A DNA stretch of 51,411 nt from an uncultured Alphaproteobacteria bacterium (GTDB taxonomy: Bacteria > Pseudomonadota > Alphaproteobacteria > HIMB59 > GCA-002718135), in NCBI GenBank assembly GCA_902524385.1, contig CABZCZ010000011.1, positions 1 through 51,411 of the forward strand, given 5' to 3'. The notes beneath the pieces were generated by a model. The model did no database searches. It saw only the letters and a program-made list of their open reading frames with translations, and had not been told where the DNA came from. Shown here piece by piece: positions 1-8,626 of this stretch. Position 1 is the first letter of the stretch, and every line of letters starts with the position of its first letter. The translations under genes and the position numbers were made by a program.

Positions 1-2
1 TT

Positions 3-488
3 ACCCTAATTGGGCATTTTGGAGATCTAGTTATTGATATTGATCATGATGAAAAAAAAGAAACAGCCTATAAAATAGACGTTCCTGAAGACTCTACCGG
101 TGTAGGAGTAGTAGAAAAAAAGGAGGAAATAATTGAACCCATTTCAATGTTACTAGCAAGTGCTTCTCTCGATAATGGGGAAAAATTATTCAAAAAATGT
201 GCCACATGCCATAATTATGAGAAAGGTAGTGCGAATAAAGTAGGTCCTCACTTATGGAATATCATAAACAGACCAAAAGCAAATGTCGGAGGTTTTGCAT
301 ACTCTAAAGCTTTAGCTGAATACGGTGGAGAATGGGGATATGAAGAGTTAGCAGAATTTTTATATAAACCAAAAAAATATATAAAAGGAACAAAAATGAA
401 CTTTGCAGGTTTGAAAAAAGTTAAAGATAGGGCAGATTTAGTTTATTTCCTAAGAGAACACTCAGATAATCCAGCACCTCTTCCATAA
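3..488 (+). CDS. Membrane-anchored class I cytochrome c, 5'-truncated by the window edge
   Basis: The reading frame is open from the first bases of the window, so the true start lies outside it; the internal ATG at 147 is not the likely start. The C-terminal part is a complete cytochrome c fold: the haem site CATCH (covalent Cys-Cys plus proximal His) lies about 18 codons after that ATG, followed by the GPHLWNI segment and the distal Met ligand in TKMNFAG. The part before it is an acidic, charged linker, as in CycM/c552-type cytochromes that hang from an N-terminal membrane anchor and carry electrons in the periplasm between the bc1 complex and the terminal oxidase. The anchor itself is not visible. 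A HisN-like phosphatase gene follows after 9 bases. Confidence 0.85.
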   Translation, partial: TLIGHFGDLVIDIDHDEKKETAYKIDVPEDSTGVGVVEKKEEIIEPISMLLASASLDNGEKLFKKCATCHNYEKGSANKVGPHLWNIINRPKANVGGFAYSKALAEYGGEWGYEELAEFLYKPKKYIKGTKMNFAGLKKVKDRADLVYFLREHSDNPAPLP

Positions 489-497
489 ATTGAAGTA

Positions 498-1271
498 ATG
501 ATCTTAGATACAGAAGAGTTTTCAAAATTTGCAAACTCTTTAGCCGATCATGCTTCTAAAACTTCAATGCATTATTTTAGAAACAAAATTAAAATAGAAA
601 TTAAAGATGATGAAAGTCCTGTAACTTTAGCAGATAAAGAAACAGAACAAGTATTAAGAGAGAGAATAAAAAAAGAGTACCCTGATCATGGAATTTTAGG
701 TGAAGAGTTTGAAAATGAAAAAATAGATGCTGAATTTATATGGGTATTAGATCCTATAGATGGAACAAGAAGCTACATAGCGGGACATAAAGATTTTGGT
801 AATTTAATTGCATTACTTCACAATAAAAAACCAGTTCTAGGAATCATTAATTGTCCAGCACATAATGAACGTTGGCTTGGAATAAAAAATCAAAAGACAA
901 AATGTAATGGAAAAGATGTTCAAACTAGTGAAATTAAAAAAATCAATGATGCCTATCTTTTTACATCTGGATTATATTTTGATGAACCTCAAATTAGAAA
1001 AGGGTTAGAATTACTCAAAGAAAAATCAAGATACTATAGACTTGGAGGTGACTGTTACATGTATGGAATGTTAGCCTCAGGTTTAATTGATATTGTTTTA
1101 GAGGATACTCTAAAAGTCCATGATTATATGGCTCTTGTAAATGTAATTGAAGGAGCTGGTGGAGTAATTTCGGATAAGTTTGGACAAGATATATCGCTAG
1201 ACTCAAATGGTAGTTTAGTTGCTTCTAGTACAAGCTTACTTCATGATGAAATAATTAAATTAATAAACTAA
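498..1271 (+). CDS. hisN: Inositol-monophosphatase-family phosphatase, probable histidinol-phosphatase (HisN type)
   Basis: 257 aa, the usual family length. Metal-binding motifs are present: GEE at residues 68-70, DPIDGT at 85-90 and the late Asp in KVHDY (D209), followed by EGAGG. The sequence after DPIDGT is RSYIAG rather than TNF. That resembles the HisN branch, which removes phosphate from histidinol-phosphate in histidine synthesis, more than true inositol monophosphatases. Alphaproteobacteria commonly use this HisN in place of the PHP or HAD enzymes. No other his gene is in the window, so substrate is inferred from motif only; a CysQ-like or generic sugar-phosphatase role is the alternative. 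The start is an ATG 9 bases after the cytochrome stop. Confidence 0.75.
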   Translation: MILDTEEFSKFANSLADHASKTSMHYFRNKIKIEIKDDESPVTLADKETEQVLRERIKKEYPDHGILGEEFENEKIDAEFIWVLDPIDGTRSYIAGHKDFGNLIALLHNKKPVLGIINCPAHNERWLGIKNQKTKCNGKDVQTSEIKKINDAYLFTSGLYFDEPQIRKGLELLKEKSRYYRLGGDCYMYGMLASGLIDIVLEDTLKVHDYMALVNVIEGAGGVISDKFGQDISLDSNGSLVASSTSLLHDEIIKLIN

Positions 1272-1312
1272 AATTTATTTTAATTTTTAATAAATAGACA
1301 TATATTACAATT

Positions 1313-3139
1313 ATGAAAATACTCACTTTGATCTTTACGTTTACTCTAATTTTTCAACTAAAAGCACATGCAAATACTAATAAATCACATGCAATTGCAA
1401 TGCATGGTGAGCCAAAATATTCAAACGATTTTGAAAATGTTGAATACATTAATCCAAATTCAATTAAAGGTGGTTCAATAGTAAGAAGTGCCATTGGAAC
1501 CTATGACAGCTTCAATCCCTTTATTTTAAAAGGAACTTCAGCAGCTGGAATTGGAGGATTGTATGAAACATTAACGACGGGATCTAGCGATGAAGCATTC
1601 ACAGAATACGGATTATTGGCAGAAACGATTGAATGGCCAGATGATAGATCTTGGGTTTCATTTACATTAAGAAACGAAGCATATTGGCACGATGGGAAAA
1701 AAATTACAGCTGACGATGTTGTTTGGACATTTAATACCCTAATGGAGAAAGGTCACCCATTTTATAAATACTACTATGGAGATGTGAAAGAAGTAATTAA
1801 AGAGCAACAAAATAAAGTGAGATTTAATTTTACAACAAATACAAATAAAGAATTAGTATTAATAGTTGGTCAATTACCTGTACTACCAAAACATTATTGG
1901 GAAAATAAAAATTTTGAAGAAACATCTCTGGAAATACCAATTGGAAGTGGTCCATACAAAATTAAATCATTTGATAGTGGGAGATCAATTACTTACGAAT
2001 TAGATCAAAATTATTGGGGTTTTGGTGCCTCAATACCAATTAAAATTGGTAAAGATAACTTCGGTACAATTAGATATGATTATTACAAAGACAGAGGTAT
2101 TGAAAGAGAAGCTTTTAAATCTGGTGAAATTGATTTCTTCTCTGAAAATTCATCAAAAGAATGGGCAACTGCTTATGATATAAACGCTGTGAATAAAGGC
2201 TTAATTAAAAAAGAATTAATAAGTCATGAAAACCCACAAGGTATGCAAGGTTTTGCATTTAATATTAGAAAAGATAAATTTAAAGATAGAAGAGTAAGAA
2301 AGGCTCTTTCTTATGCTTTTGATTTTGAATGGTCTAATAAGAATTTATTCTTTGATGCATATAAAAGAACAGATAGCTTTTTTGAAAATTCAGAACTTGC
2401 TTCCTCTGGTCTTCCATCAAAAGAAGAATTAAATTATTTAAATCCGTATTTTGATGTACTACCAAATGAAATATTTACAGAAGAATATACAAATCCAGTT
2501 ACAGATGGTTCCGGTTATATGAGGATGCAATTGCAAGAAGCTTCAAAACTTTTAGAAGAATCTGGATGGGAATTAGTTGATGGTAAACTTGTACATTCTA
2601 TTACAAAAGAACCTTTTGAATTTGAAATTTTATTACGATCACCAGCTTTTGAGAGAATAGTTTTTCCTTTCAAAGATAATCTTGAAAAATTGGGAATCAT
2701 TGCTGAAGTAAGAACCATAGATAGTGCACAATATCAAAAAAGAATGGAAACATTTGATTTTGATATGGTTGTTCAAACATTTGGACAATCTTTATCACCA
2801 GGCAATGAGCAAAGAAACTTTTGGGGTTCTGATGCTGCAGAAACTGACGGATCTAGGAATGTTGTAGGAATAAAAAATTATGCAGTAGATGGATTAATAG
2901 AAAGCCTAATAAATGCTAGCGATAGAAAAGAGTTAATTACAATAACTAAAGCTCTTGATCGCGTTCTTCTATGGAATTACTATGTTATTCCTCAATGGCA
3001 TATTTCATCATATAGAGTTTTATATTGGGATTTTTTTGATCAACCAAAAATTAAACCAAAATATTCGCTAGGTTTTGATACATGGTGGATTAATCAGAAT
3101 AAGTTTGAAACAATCCAATCAAATAGAACATCAAACTAA
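1313..3139 (+). CDS. yejA: Periplasmic oligopeptide-binding protein YejA-like (SBP family 5)
   Basis: 608 aa. Residues 1-20 form a Sec signal peptide (MKI, hydrophobic core, then KAHA as cleavage site). The mature N-terminus HAIAMHGEPKY followed by NPNSIKGG is characteristic of YejA, and the body is a family 5 extracellular solute-binding protein (FTLRNEAYWHDGKKITADDVVWTF). It should bind peptides in the periplasm and deliver them to the YejBE permease encoded next. In enterobacteria the Yej system takes up microcin C and antimicrobial peptides; in a marine oligotroph a general peptide-scavenging role is more likely (inference). It is the first gene of a four-gene transporter set on the same strand. 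Confidence 0.92.
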   Translation: MKILTLIFTFTLIFQLKAHANTNKSHAIAMHGEPKYSNDFENVEYINPNSIKGGSIVRSAIGTYDSFNPFILKGTSAAGIGGLYETLTTGSSDEAFTEYGLLAETIEWPDDRSWVSFTLRNEAYWHDGKKITADDVVWTFNTLMEKGHPFYKYYYGDVKEVIKEQQNKVRFNFTTNTNKELVLIVGQLPVLPKHYWENKNFEETSLEIPIGSGPYKIKSFDSGRSITYELDQNYWGFGASIPIKIGKDNFGTIRYDYYKDRGIEREAFKSGEIDFFSENSSKEWATAYDINAVNKGLIKKELISHENPQGMQGFAFNIRKDKFKDRRVRKALSYAFDFEWSNKNLFFDAYKRTDSFFENSELASSGLPSKEELNYLNPYFDVLPNEIFTEEYTNPVTDGSGYMRMQLQEASKLLEESGWELVDGKLVHSITKEPFEFEILLRSPAFERIVFPFKDNLEKLGIIAEVRTIDSAQYQKRMETFDFDMVVQTFGQSLSPGNEQRNFWGSDAAETDGSRNVVGIKNYAVDGLIESLINASDRKELITITKALDRVLLWNYYVIPQWHISSYRVLYWDFFDQPKIKPKYSLGFDTWWINQNKFETIQSNRTSN

Positions 3140-3178
3140 TTATTAAAATATATTAGAAATAATATAAAATAGCACAAT

Positions 3179-4279
3179 ATGGGTGCTTATTTAATAAAAA
3201 GACTTCTTTTAATAATACCAACTCTTTTTGGGATAATGGTTATAAATTTTGCTGTAATTCAAATTGTTCCTGGAGGTCCAGTAGAACAAATGATTGCACA
3301 AATGACTGGGACAGCTGTTGAGTCAACAGCTCGATTTTCTGGTGGTGGCGAGAGTGAAACTCTAGAATTTAATCGAGATAATTCTACTTCAGTTAACGAT
3401 AGTAAATATAGGGGAGCACAAGGTCTCGATCCAGACATTATAAAAGAAATAGAAATAATGTATGGGATGGACAAACCAGCTCATGAACGATTTATTAAAA
3501 TGCTTAAAGATTATCTAACATTTGATTTTGGTGAAAGTTTTTTTAGAGATCAGAAGGTTACTTCTATTGTTTTAGACAAAATGCCTGTTTCAATATCACT
3601 TGGTTTATGGACAACTTTATTAGTGTATTTAATATCCATACCTCTAGGAATAAGAAAAGCGATTAACGACGGATCAAAATTCGATATAGTATCAAGTTCT
3701 ATTGTAACAATTGGTTATGCAATTCCAAATTTTTTATTTGCTGTAATTTTAATTGTATTTTTTGCAGGTGGAAGATTTTATGATATTTTTCCCTTACGTG
3801 GTTTGTTTTCTGAAAATTTTGATGAATTAACTACGTTTCAAAAAATGATAGATTACTTTTGGCATTTAGCTTTGCCCCTAACCGCTATGCTTGTGAGTGG
3901 ATTTGCAGGTTTAACATTTTTAACAAAAAATTCATTTCTTGATCAGGTAAATCAACAATATGTAGTTACGGCTCGATCAAAAGGTTTGACTGAAAGAAAA
4001 ATACTTTATGGTCATGTTTTTAGAAACGCAATGTTAATAGTAATTGCTGGGTTTCCATCGGCATTTATTGGAATTCTTTTTTCAAGTTCGCTATTTATAG
4101 AAGTTATCTTTTCCTTGGATGGTCTAGGTTTACTTGGATACGAAGCTGCTTTAACTAGAGACTATCCCATCATATTTGCAACACTGTATTTTTTTTCATT
4201 ACTAGGTTTAGTTATGGGGATTATTGGTGACTTTATGTACTCAATCATTGATCCAAGAATAGATTTTGAATCAAGGTAA
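3179..4279 (+). CDS. yejB: Peptide ABC transporter permease YejB
   Basis: 366 aa, close to the roughly 364 aa of E. coli YejB. The N-terminal membrane segment (LIKRLLLIIPTLFGIMVINF) is followed by IVPGGP and a long hydrophilic periplasmic stretch (about residues 40-105) typical of YejB. A MetI-type transmembrane domain occupies the C-terminal half, with the coupling motif around TARSKGLTERKILYGHVFRNA, which contacts the ATPase. The gene starts 39 bases after yejA. Its stop overlaps the yejE start by one base (TAATG), which suggests translational coupling. Confidence 0.93.
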   Translation: MGAYLIKRLLLIIPTLFGIMVINFAVIQIVPGGPVEQMIAQMTGTAVESTARFSGGGESETLEFNRDNSTSVNDSKYRGAQGLDPDIIKEIEIMYGMDKPAHERFIKMLKDYLTFDFGESFFRDQKVTSIVLDKMPVSISLGLWTTLLVYLISIPLGIRKAINDGSKFDIVSSSIVTIGYAIPNFLFAVILIVFFAGGRFYDIFPLRGLFSENFDELTTFQKMIDYFWHLALPLTAMLVSGFAGLTFLTKNSFLDQVNQQYVVTARSKGLTERKILYGHVFRNAMLIVIAGFPSAFIGILFSSSLFIEVIFSLDGLGLLGYEAALTRDYPIIFATLYFFSLLGLVMGIIGDFMYSIIDPRIDFESR

Positions 4280-5307
4280 TGAAGAAAATATCTAAATTAA
4301 ATCAAAGACGATTAAATAACTTTAGAAGCAATAAGAGAGGTTACTATTCATTTTGGATATTTACTTTTTTATTTGTTGTTTCTCTTTTTGCTGATTTCAT
4401 TGCAAATGAAAAACCATTGTTAGTAAGATATGATTCAAACTTTTATTATCCATTATTTTCTTTTTACTCTGAAACAACATATGGTGGAGATTTTGAAACT
4501 GAAGCTGATTATAAAGATCCGTATGTAAAAAATTTAATTGAAGATAAAGGATGGATGATTATGCCTCTCATACCTTATTCATATAATACCATAATAAGAG
4601 ATTTAGATGCTCCAGCTCCTTCACCACCTTCAAATAAAAATTGGCTTGGGACTGATGATCAAGCAAGAGATGTATTGTCAAGATTAATATATGGATTCCG
4701 AATATCAGTTTTGTTTGGATTTACTCTAACATTTTTTTCAATGATTATTGGAGTTTCAGCTGGAGCAGTACAGGGTTATTTTGGAGGAAAGACAGATTTA
4801 TTTTTTCAAAGATTTATGGAAGTTTGGTCAGCAATACCTACATTATATATTTTGATAATTTTGGCTAGTGTGATTCAACCAAATTTTTGGTGGCTTTTGA
4901 TGATCTTATTACTTTTTAGTTGGATGGGATATGTTGGGGTAGTAAGAGCAGAATTTTTAAGAGCAAGAAATTTTGATTATATAAGAGCTGCAAAAGCACT
5001 TGGTGTTTCAAATACAAGAATAATGATTAGGCACATGCTACCTAATGCTACTATTGCTACTGTTACTTTTCTTCCATTTAGTTTAAGCGCATCAGTAACT
5101 GCATTATCAGGTCTTGATTTTTTAGGTTTTGGCTTACCACCTGGTTCAGCATCATTAGGAGAAATGGTAAATCAAGGAAGAAATAATTTACAAGCCCCAT
5201 GGCTTGGAATTACAAGTTTTTTAACCTTAGGTTTGATGTTAGGTTTGTTAGTTTTTGTTGGTGAAGCAATTAGAGACTCATTAGACCCCAGAAAGACCTT
5301 CAATTAA
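4279..5307 (+). CDS. yejE: Peptide ABC transporter permease YejE
   Basis: 342 aa, matching E. coli YejE (341). A cytoplasmic N-terminus RRLNNFRSNKRGYYSFWIF leads into membrane segment 1. A long soluble loop carries LGTDDQARDVLSRLIYG, diagnostic of DppC/OppC-type permeases. The MetI domain holds the EAA-type coupling loop (RAAKALGVSNTRIMIRHMLPN). It pairs with YejB to form the inner-membrane channel. It is coupled to yejB by a one-base overlap, and yejF begins two bases after its stop. Confidence 0.93.
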   Translation: MKKISKLNQRRLNNFRSNKRGYYSFWIFTFLFVVSLFADFIANEKPLLVRYDSNFYYPLFSFYSETTYGGDFETEADYKDPYVKNLIEDKGWMIMPLIPYSYNTIIRDLDAPAPSPPSNKNWLGTDDQARDVLSRLIYGFRISVLFGFTLTFFSMIIGVSAGAVQGYFGGKTDLFFQRFMEVWSAIPTLYILIILASVIQPNFWWLLMILLLFSWMGYVGVVRAEFLRARNFDYIRAAKALGVSNTRIMIRHMLPNATIATVTFLPFSLSASVTALSGLDFLGFGLPPGSASLGEMVNQGRNNLQAPWLGITSFLTLGLMLGLLVFVGEAIRDSLDPRKTFN

Positions 5308-5308
5308 A

Positions 5309-6886
5309 ATGGATAAAATAGTTTCAATAAAAAACCTTACAATTGAATTTAATAGAAAAGTTGAAGTAGTAAAAAATATAAATTTAGATGTTATAAAAGG
5401 AAAAACTACTGCTATAGTAGGTGAGTCTGGTTCAGGTAAAACTTTATCTGCATTGAGTATTTTAAAGCTACTACCTAATGGAGCTGAAATTAAAAATGGT
5501 GATATTTTTTTTGATAATATTAATTTATTAGAATTAAACAAAAGTGAGATTCAAAAAATAAGAGGAAATAAAATATCTACAATTTTTCAAGAACCCATGA
5601 CAAGCTTAAATCCTTTACACACTATTAACAAACAAATTGAGGAGATTATTACAACTCATAATGAAATTAGCAGGAGTGATGCTAAGAAAAAAACTACACA
5701 TTTGTTAAAGGAAGTGGGTTTAGGTAATATTGCATCAAGGCCAAAAATATATCCTTATGAATTATCAGGTGGACAGAGACAAAGAGCTATGATCGCAATG
5801 AGCATTGCTAATAATCCAGAGGTTCTTATTGCTGATGAGCCAACAACAGCATTAGATGTTACAATTCAATTACAAATTTTAGAACTGCTAAAAAATATAC
5901 AATCAAGATTAGGTATGTCTTTAGTTTTTATAAGCCATGATTTATCAGTAGTAAGAAAATTATCAGATTATATTTATGTAATGAAAAATGGTAAAATTGT
6001 TGAATTTGGTTCAAATAATGAAATTTTTAATAATCCAAAAAATGACTATACAAAAGAATTAGTTTCTTATCAGAGTAATATTAAAGAGAATAAAATTTTT
6101 AATTCAGATACTATCTTAAAAGTTGAAGATTTAGACGTATGGTATCCAATTAAGAAAGGCCTTCTAAAAAGAACAGTTGACTATGTAAAAGCAATTAAAA
6201 ATGTAAGTTTTGATTTAAAAGTTGGCGAAAGCATTGGTATTGTTGGAGAATCAGGTTCAGGAAAAACATCTCTTATTTTAGCAATTTTAAATTTAATAGA
6301 ATCAAAAGGAAAAATAAAAATAAATAATAAAGACCTTAGACAATTAAATAAAAAAGAAGTGTTAAATTTGAGGAAGGAAATACAGATTGTCTTTCAAGAT
6401 CCATTTTCATCATTAAGTCCAAGGATGAATATAGAAGATATTATTTCTGAAGGTTTGTTAATTCATTATCCAAACATAAACAAAAAAGACAAAGAAGAAA
6501 AAATAAAAAATATATTAGATAAAGTTGGATTAGATTATAAAAATACAATTGAAAAATACCCTCATGAATTTTCAGGAGGTCAACGTCAGAGAATTGCGAT
6601 TGCAAGAGCTCTTATTTTGGAGCCAAAAATTTTGATTTTAGATGAACCCACATCAGCTTTGGATGTAACAATTCAAAATCAAATAATAAATCTTCTAAAT
6701 AAACTTCAAGAACAACTTCAACTAAGCTACATATTTATTAGTCATGATATGTCAGTTATCAAAGCAATATCTGATAGGATAATTGTATTAAAAGACGGAT
6801 TAATTGTAGAAGAAAATATAAGTAATAATATCTTTAATTTTCCAAAATCTGATTATACTAAAAAACTTATTTCCTCTGTTGTGTAG
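5309..6886 (+). CDS. yejF: Peptide ABC transporter ATPase YejF (two fused ATP-binding domains)
   Basis: 525 aa with two complete ABC domains in one chain, as in E. coli YejF (529). Domain 1 has Walker A GESGSGKT (residues 38-45), signature LSGGQRQR and Walker B VLIADEPTTALD. Domain 2 repeats GESGSGKT, FSGGQRQR and ILILDEPTSALD in its own half. Both appear catalytically intact. The fused protein powers the YejBE channel from the cytoplasmic side. It is the last gene of the yejABEF set; the next gene (TPR-methyltransferase) begins with no gap after the TAG stop, so the two are probably co-transcribed. Confidence 0.94.
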   Translation: MDKIVSIKNLTIEFNRKVEVVKNINLDVIKGKTTAIVGESGSGKTLSALSILKLLPNGAEIKNGDIFFDNINLLELNKSEIQKIRGNKISTIFQEPMTSLNPLHTINKQIEEIITTHNEISRSDAKKKTTHLLKEVGLGNIASRPKIYPYELSGGQRQRAMIAMSIANNPEVLIADEPTTALDVTIQLQILELLKNIQSRLGMSLVFISHDLSVVRKLSDYIYVMKNGKIVEFGSNNEIFNNPKNDYTKELVSYQSNIKENKIFNSDTILKVEDLDVWYPIKKGLLKRTVDYVKAIKNVSFDLKVGESIGIVGESGSGKTSLILAILNLIESKGKIKINNKDLRQLNKKEVLNLRKEIQIVFQDPFSSLSPRMNIEDIISEGLLIHYPNINKKDKEEKIKNILDKVGLDYKNTIEKYPHEFSGGQRQRIAIARALILEPKILILDEPTSALDVTIQNQIINLLNKLQEQLQLSYIFISHDMSVIKAISDRIIVLKDGLIVEENISNNIFNFPKSDYTKKLISSVV

Positions 6887-8446
6887 ATGAGTTCTATAGA
6901 GCCCTCAGAAGTTAAAATAAAAGAATTAATATCATTATTTGATAAAAAACAATTTGATGAACTTCTGAAATTATCAAATGAATTATTGTATAATTTCCCT
7001 AAATCAATACTTCTACAAAATATTCAAGGCGTAGTACACACAGAACTTAAAAATTATAAGTTAGCAAAAGATTTATTTATCAAAGTAGTAGATCTAAATC
7101 CTAAATATACTGATGGTTATTATAATTTAGCTAATATCTTCATCAAATTAAATGAAGAAGAAAAAGCAATAGAAAATTATAAAGAAGTAATAAAACTAGA
7201 CAAAAATTATTTTAAAGCTCATAATAATCTTGGAAATATATATAGAAGAAAAGGATTAAATAAAAAAGCCATTGAATGTTATTTATCAACTTTGGAAATC
7301 AATTCAAATTACAAAATAGCATATTACAACTTAGCTGGAGTTCTTCAATTTTATATAATAAATGAAGAAAATAATTTCAAGGAAAATAAAAATATTAGTG
7401 ATTTAGAAATATTGTGTCTATCGTGTTATGAGCCTTTAACTAATTTTGATTGGTCTAATAAAATTAAATTTTCGAATAGATTAAAAGAAATATTTGAATT
7501 GCATCTAAATCAATGTAAAATCGAAAATCAAATATCTAATTCAATAAAATCTATATCAAAAGTAAAAGATCGAGTTTCTCTAAACGTAAAAAAACAATAT
7601 GAGGAAAACCCTTATCCTAGGTGGGAAAATATTGGATTGAGTATTGAACCACGAAATATAAAAGATGTAATAAGTGATAGTGATTTGAAACTAGATCTAA
7701 AAAAAATAACAAACTGTGATAGTCCCGAAATTCTAATTGCAGGTTGTGGCACTGGTCAGCACGCAATCACTACTGCTTCAAAATATAAAAAATCAAAAAT
7801 ACTTGCACTGGATTTAAGTTTTAAGAGCTTATCATATGCAAAAAGAAAAGCAAATGAGCTCGGAATTAAAAATATAGAATTTGTTCAAGGGGATATACTA
7901 GATTTAGAATCAATAGATAGAAAGTTTGATATAATAGAATCAGTAGGTGTTCTTCATCATATGGATAATCCACATAAAGGATGGAAAATATTAACATCAT
8001 GTTTGAATAATGATTCTTTAATGCTTATTGGATTGTACAGTGAAAAAGCTAGACAGCATATAGCATATATTAAAGATAAAATTGATAAACTCAAACTTCA
8101 GTCTAGTTATTCAAATATCATTAAATTTAGAAAAGATTTAATTGAGCATAATAATGATAAATGGAATGCTATTAAATCAAGTCCAGATTTTTATACATTA
8201 AGTGGTGTAAGAGATTTATTGTTTCATGTTCAAGAACATAGATTTACAATTAGCAAAATAAAGAAAAATTTGGATGAATTAGGATTAGTTTTTTTAGGGT
8301 TCGATGACAGATTAGTAATTGAAAATTTTAGGAAAATTTATAATAAAAAAAGTAATCTATATGATCTTGATAAATGGCAAGAATATGAAAATTATAATCC
8401 TAGAATCTTTGCAAGCATGTACCAATTTTGGTGCAAAAAATTATGA
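6887..8446 (+). CDS. TPR-repeat protein fused to an SAM-dependent class I methyltransferase
   Basis: 519 aa. Residues about 40-155 hold at least three tetratricopeptide repeats (pattern A-x-x-N-L-G/A and A-I-x-x-Y). Residues 237-246 carry QYEENPYPRW, a conserved linker in this TPR-methyltransferase group. Residues 281-390 form a Rossmann methyltransferase: AGCGTG (285-290) as the SAM-binding loop, acidic D309 after strand 2, GDIL near 335-338 and VLHHM (355-359). The methyl acceptor is unknown. TPRs suggest a protein partner, and similar proteins often sit near surface glycan genes. It abuts yejF with no gap and is followed by a small ORF and a membrane protein. Function is not recognised beyond these domains. 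Confidence 0.8.
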   Translation: MSSIEPSEVKIKELISLFDKKQFDELLKLSNELLYNFPKSILLQNIQGVVHTELKNYKLAKDLFIKVVDLNPKYTDGYYNLANIFIKLNEEEKAIENYKEVIKLDKNYFKAHNNLGNIYRRKGLNKKAIECYLSTLEINSNYKIAYYNLAGVLQFYIINEENNFKENKNISDLEILCLSCYEPLTNFDWSNKIKFSNRLKEIFELHLNQCKIENQISNSIKSISKVKDRVSLNVKKQYEENPYPRWENIGLSIEPRNIKDVISDSDLKLDLKKITNCDSPEILIAGCGTGQHAITTASKYKKSKILALDLSFKSLSYAKRKANELGIKNIEFVQGDILDLESIDRKFDIIESVGVLHHMDNPHKGWKILTSCLNNDSLMLIGLYSEKARQHIAYIKDKIDKLKLQSSYSNIIKFRKDLIEHNNDKWNAIKSSPDFYTLSGVRDLLFHVQEHRFTISKIKKNLDELGLVFLGFDDRLVIENFRKIYNKKSNLYDLDKWQEYENYNPRIFASMYQFWCKKL

Positions 8447-8458
8447 AGAATTATTAAT

Positions 8459-8626
8459 ATGAATCAATTTATGAAACTTGATATTAGCTTATTTTATAAA
8501 ATTTTTTATGAGATTAGAAAAAACAATAATTTATATTTAATAAAAATAGAGGAATATATAAATTATAAAAAAAAGTTTGTTAATTTTCTTTATTTTATTT
8601 TTAAATTTACAAATAAACATAAATGA
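8459..8626 (+). CDS. Small Lys/Asn/Phe-rich ORF (55 aa), hypothetical
   Basis: An ATG at 8459 opens 55 codons ending in TGA at 8624-8626; it begins MNQFMKLDISLFYKIF and ends FTNKHK. The stop overlaps the ATG of the downstream membrane-protein gene (ATGA at 8623-8626), the same arrangement used by translationally coupled pairs elsewhere in this window (lptC/lptA, trpA/accD). The ORF fills almost all of the gap between the flanking genes. The product is basic and aromatic with no recognised domain. In DNA this AT-rich a chance ORF of this size is possible, so the call is tentative. Confidence 0.35.
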   Translation: MNQFMKLDISLFYKIFYEIRKNNNLYLIKIEEYINYKKKFVNFLYFIFKFTNKHK

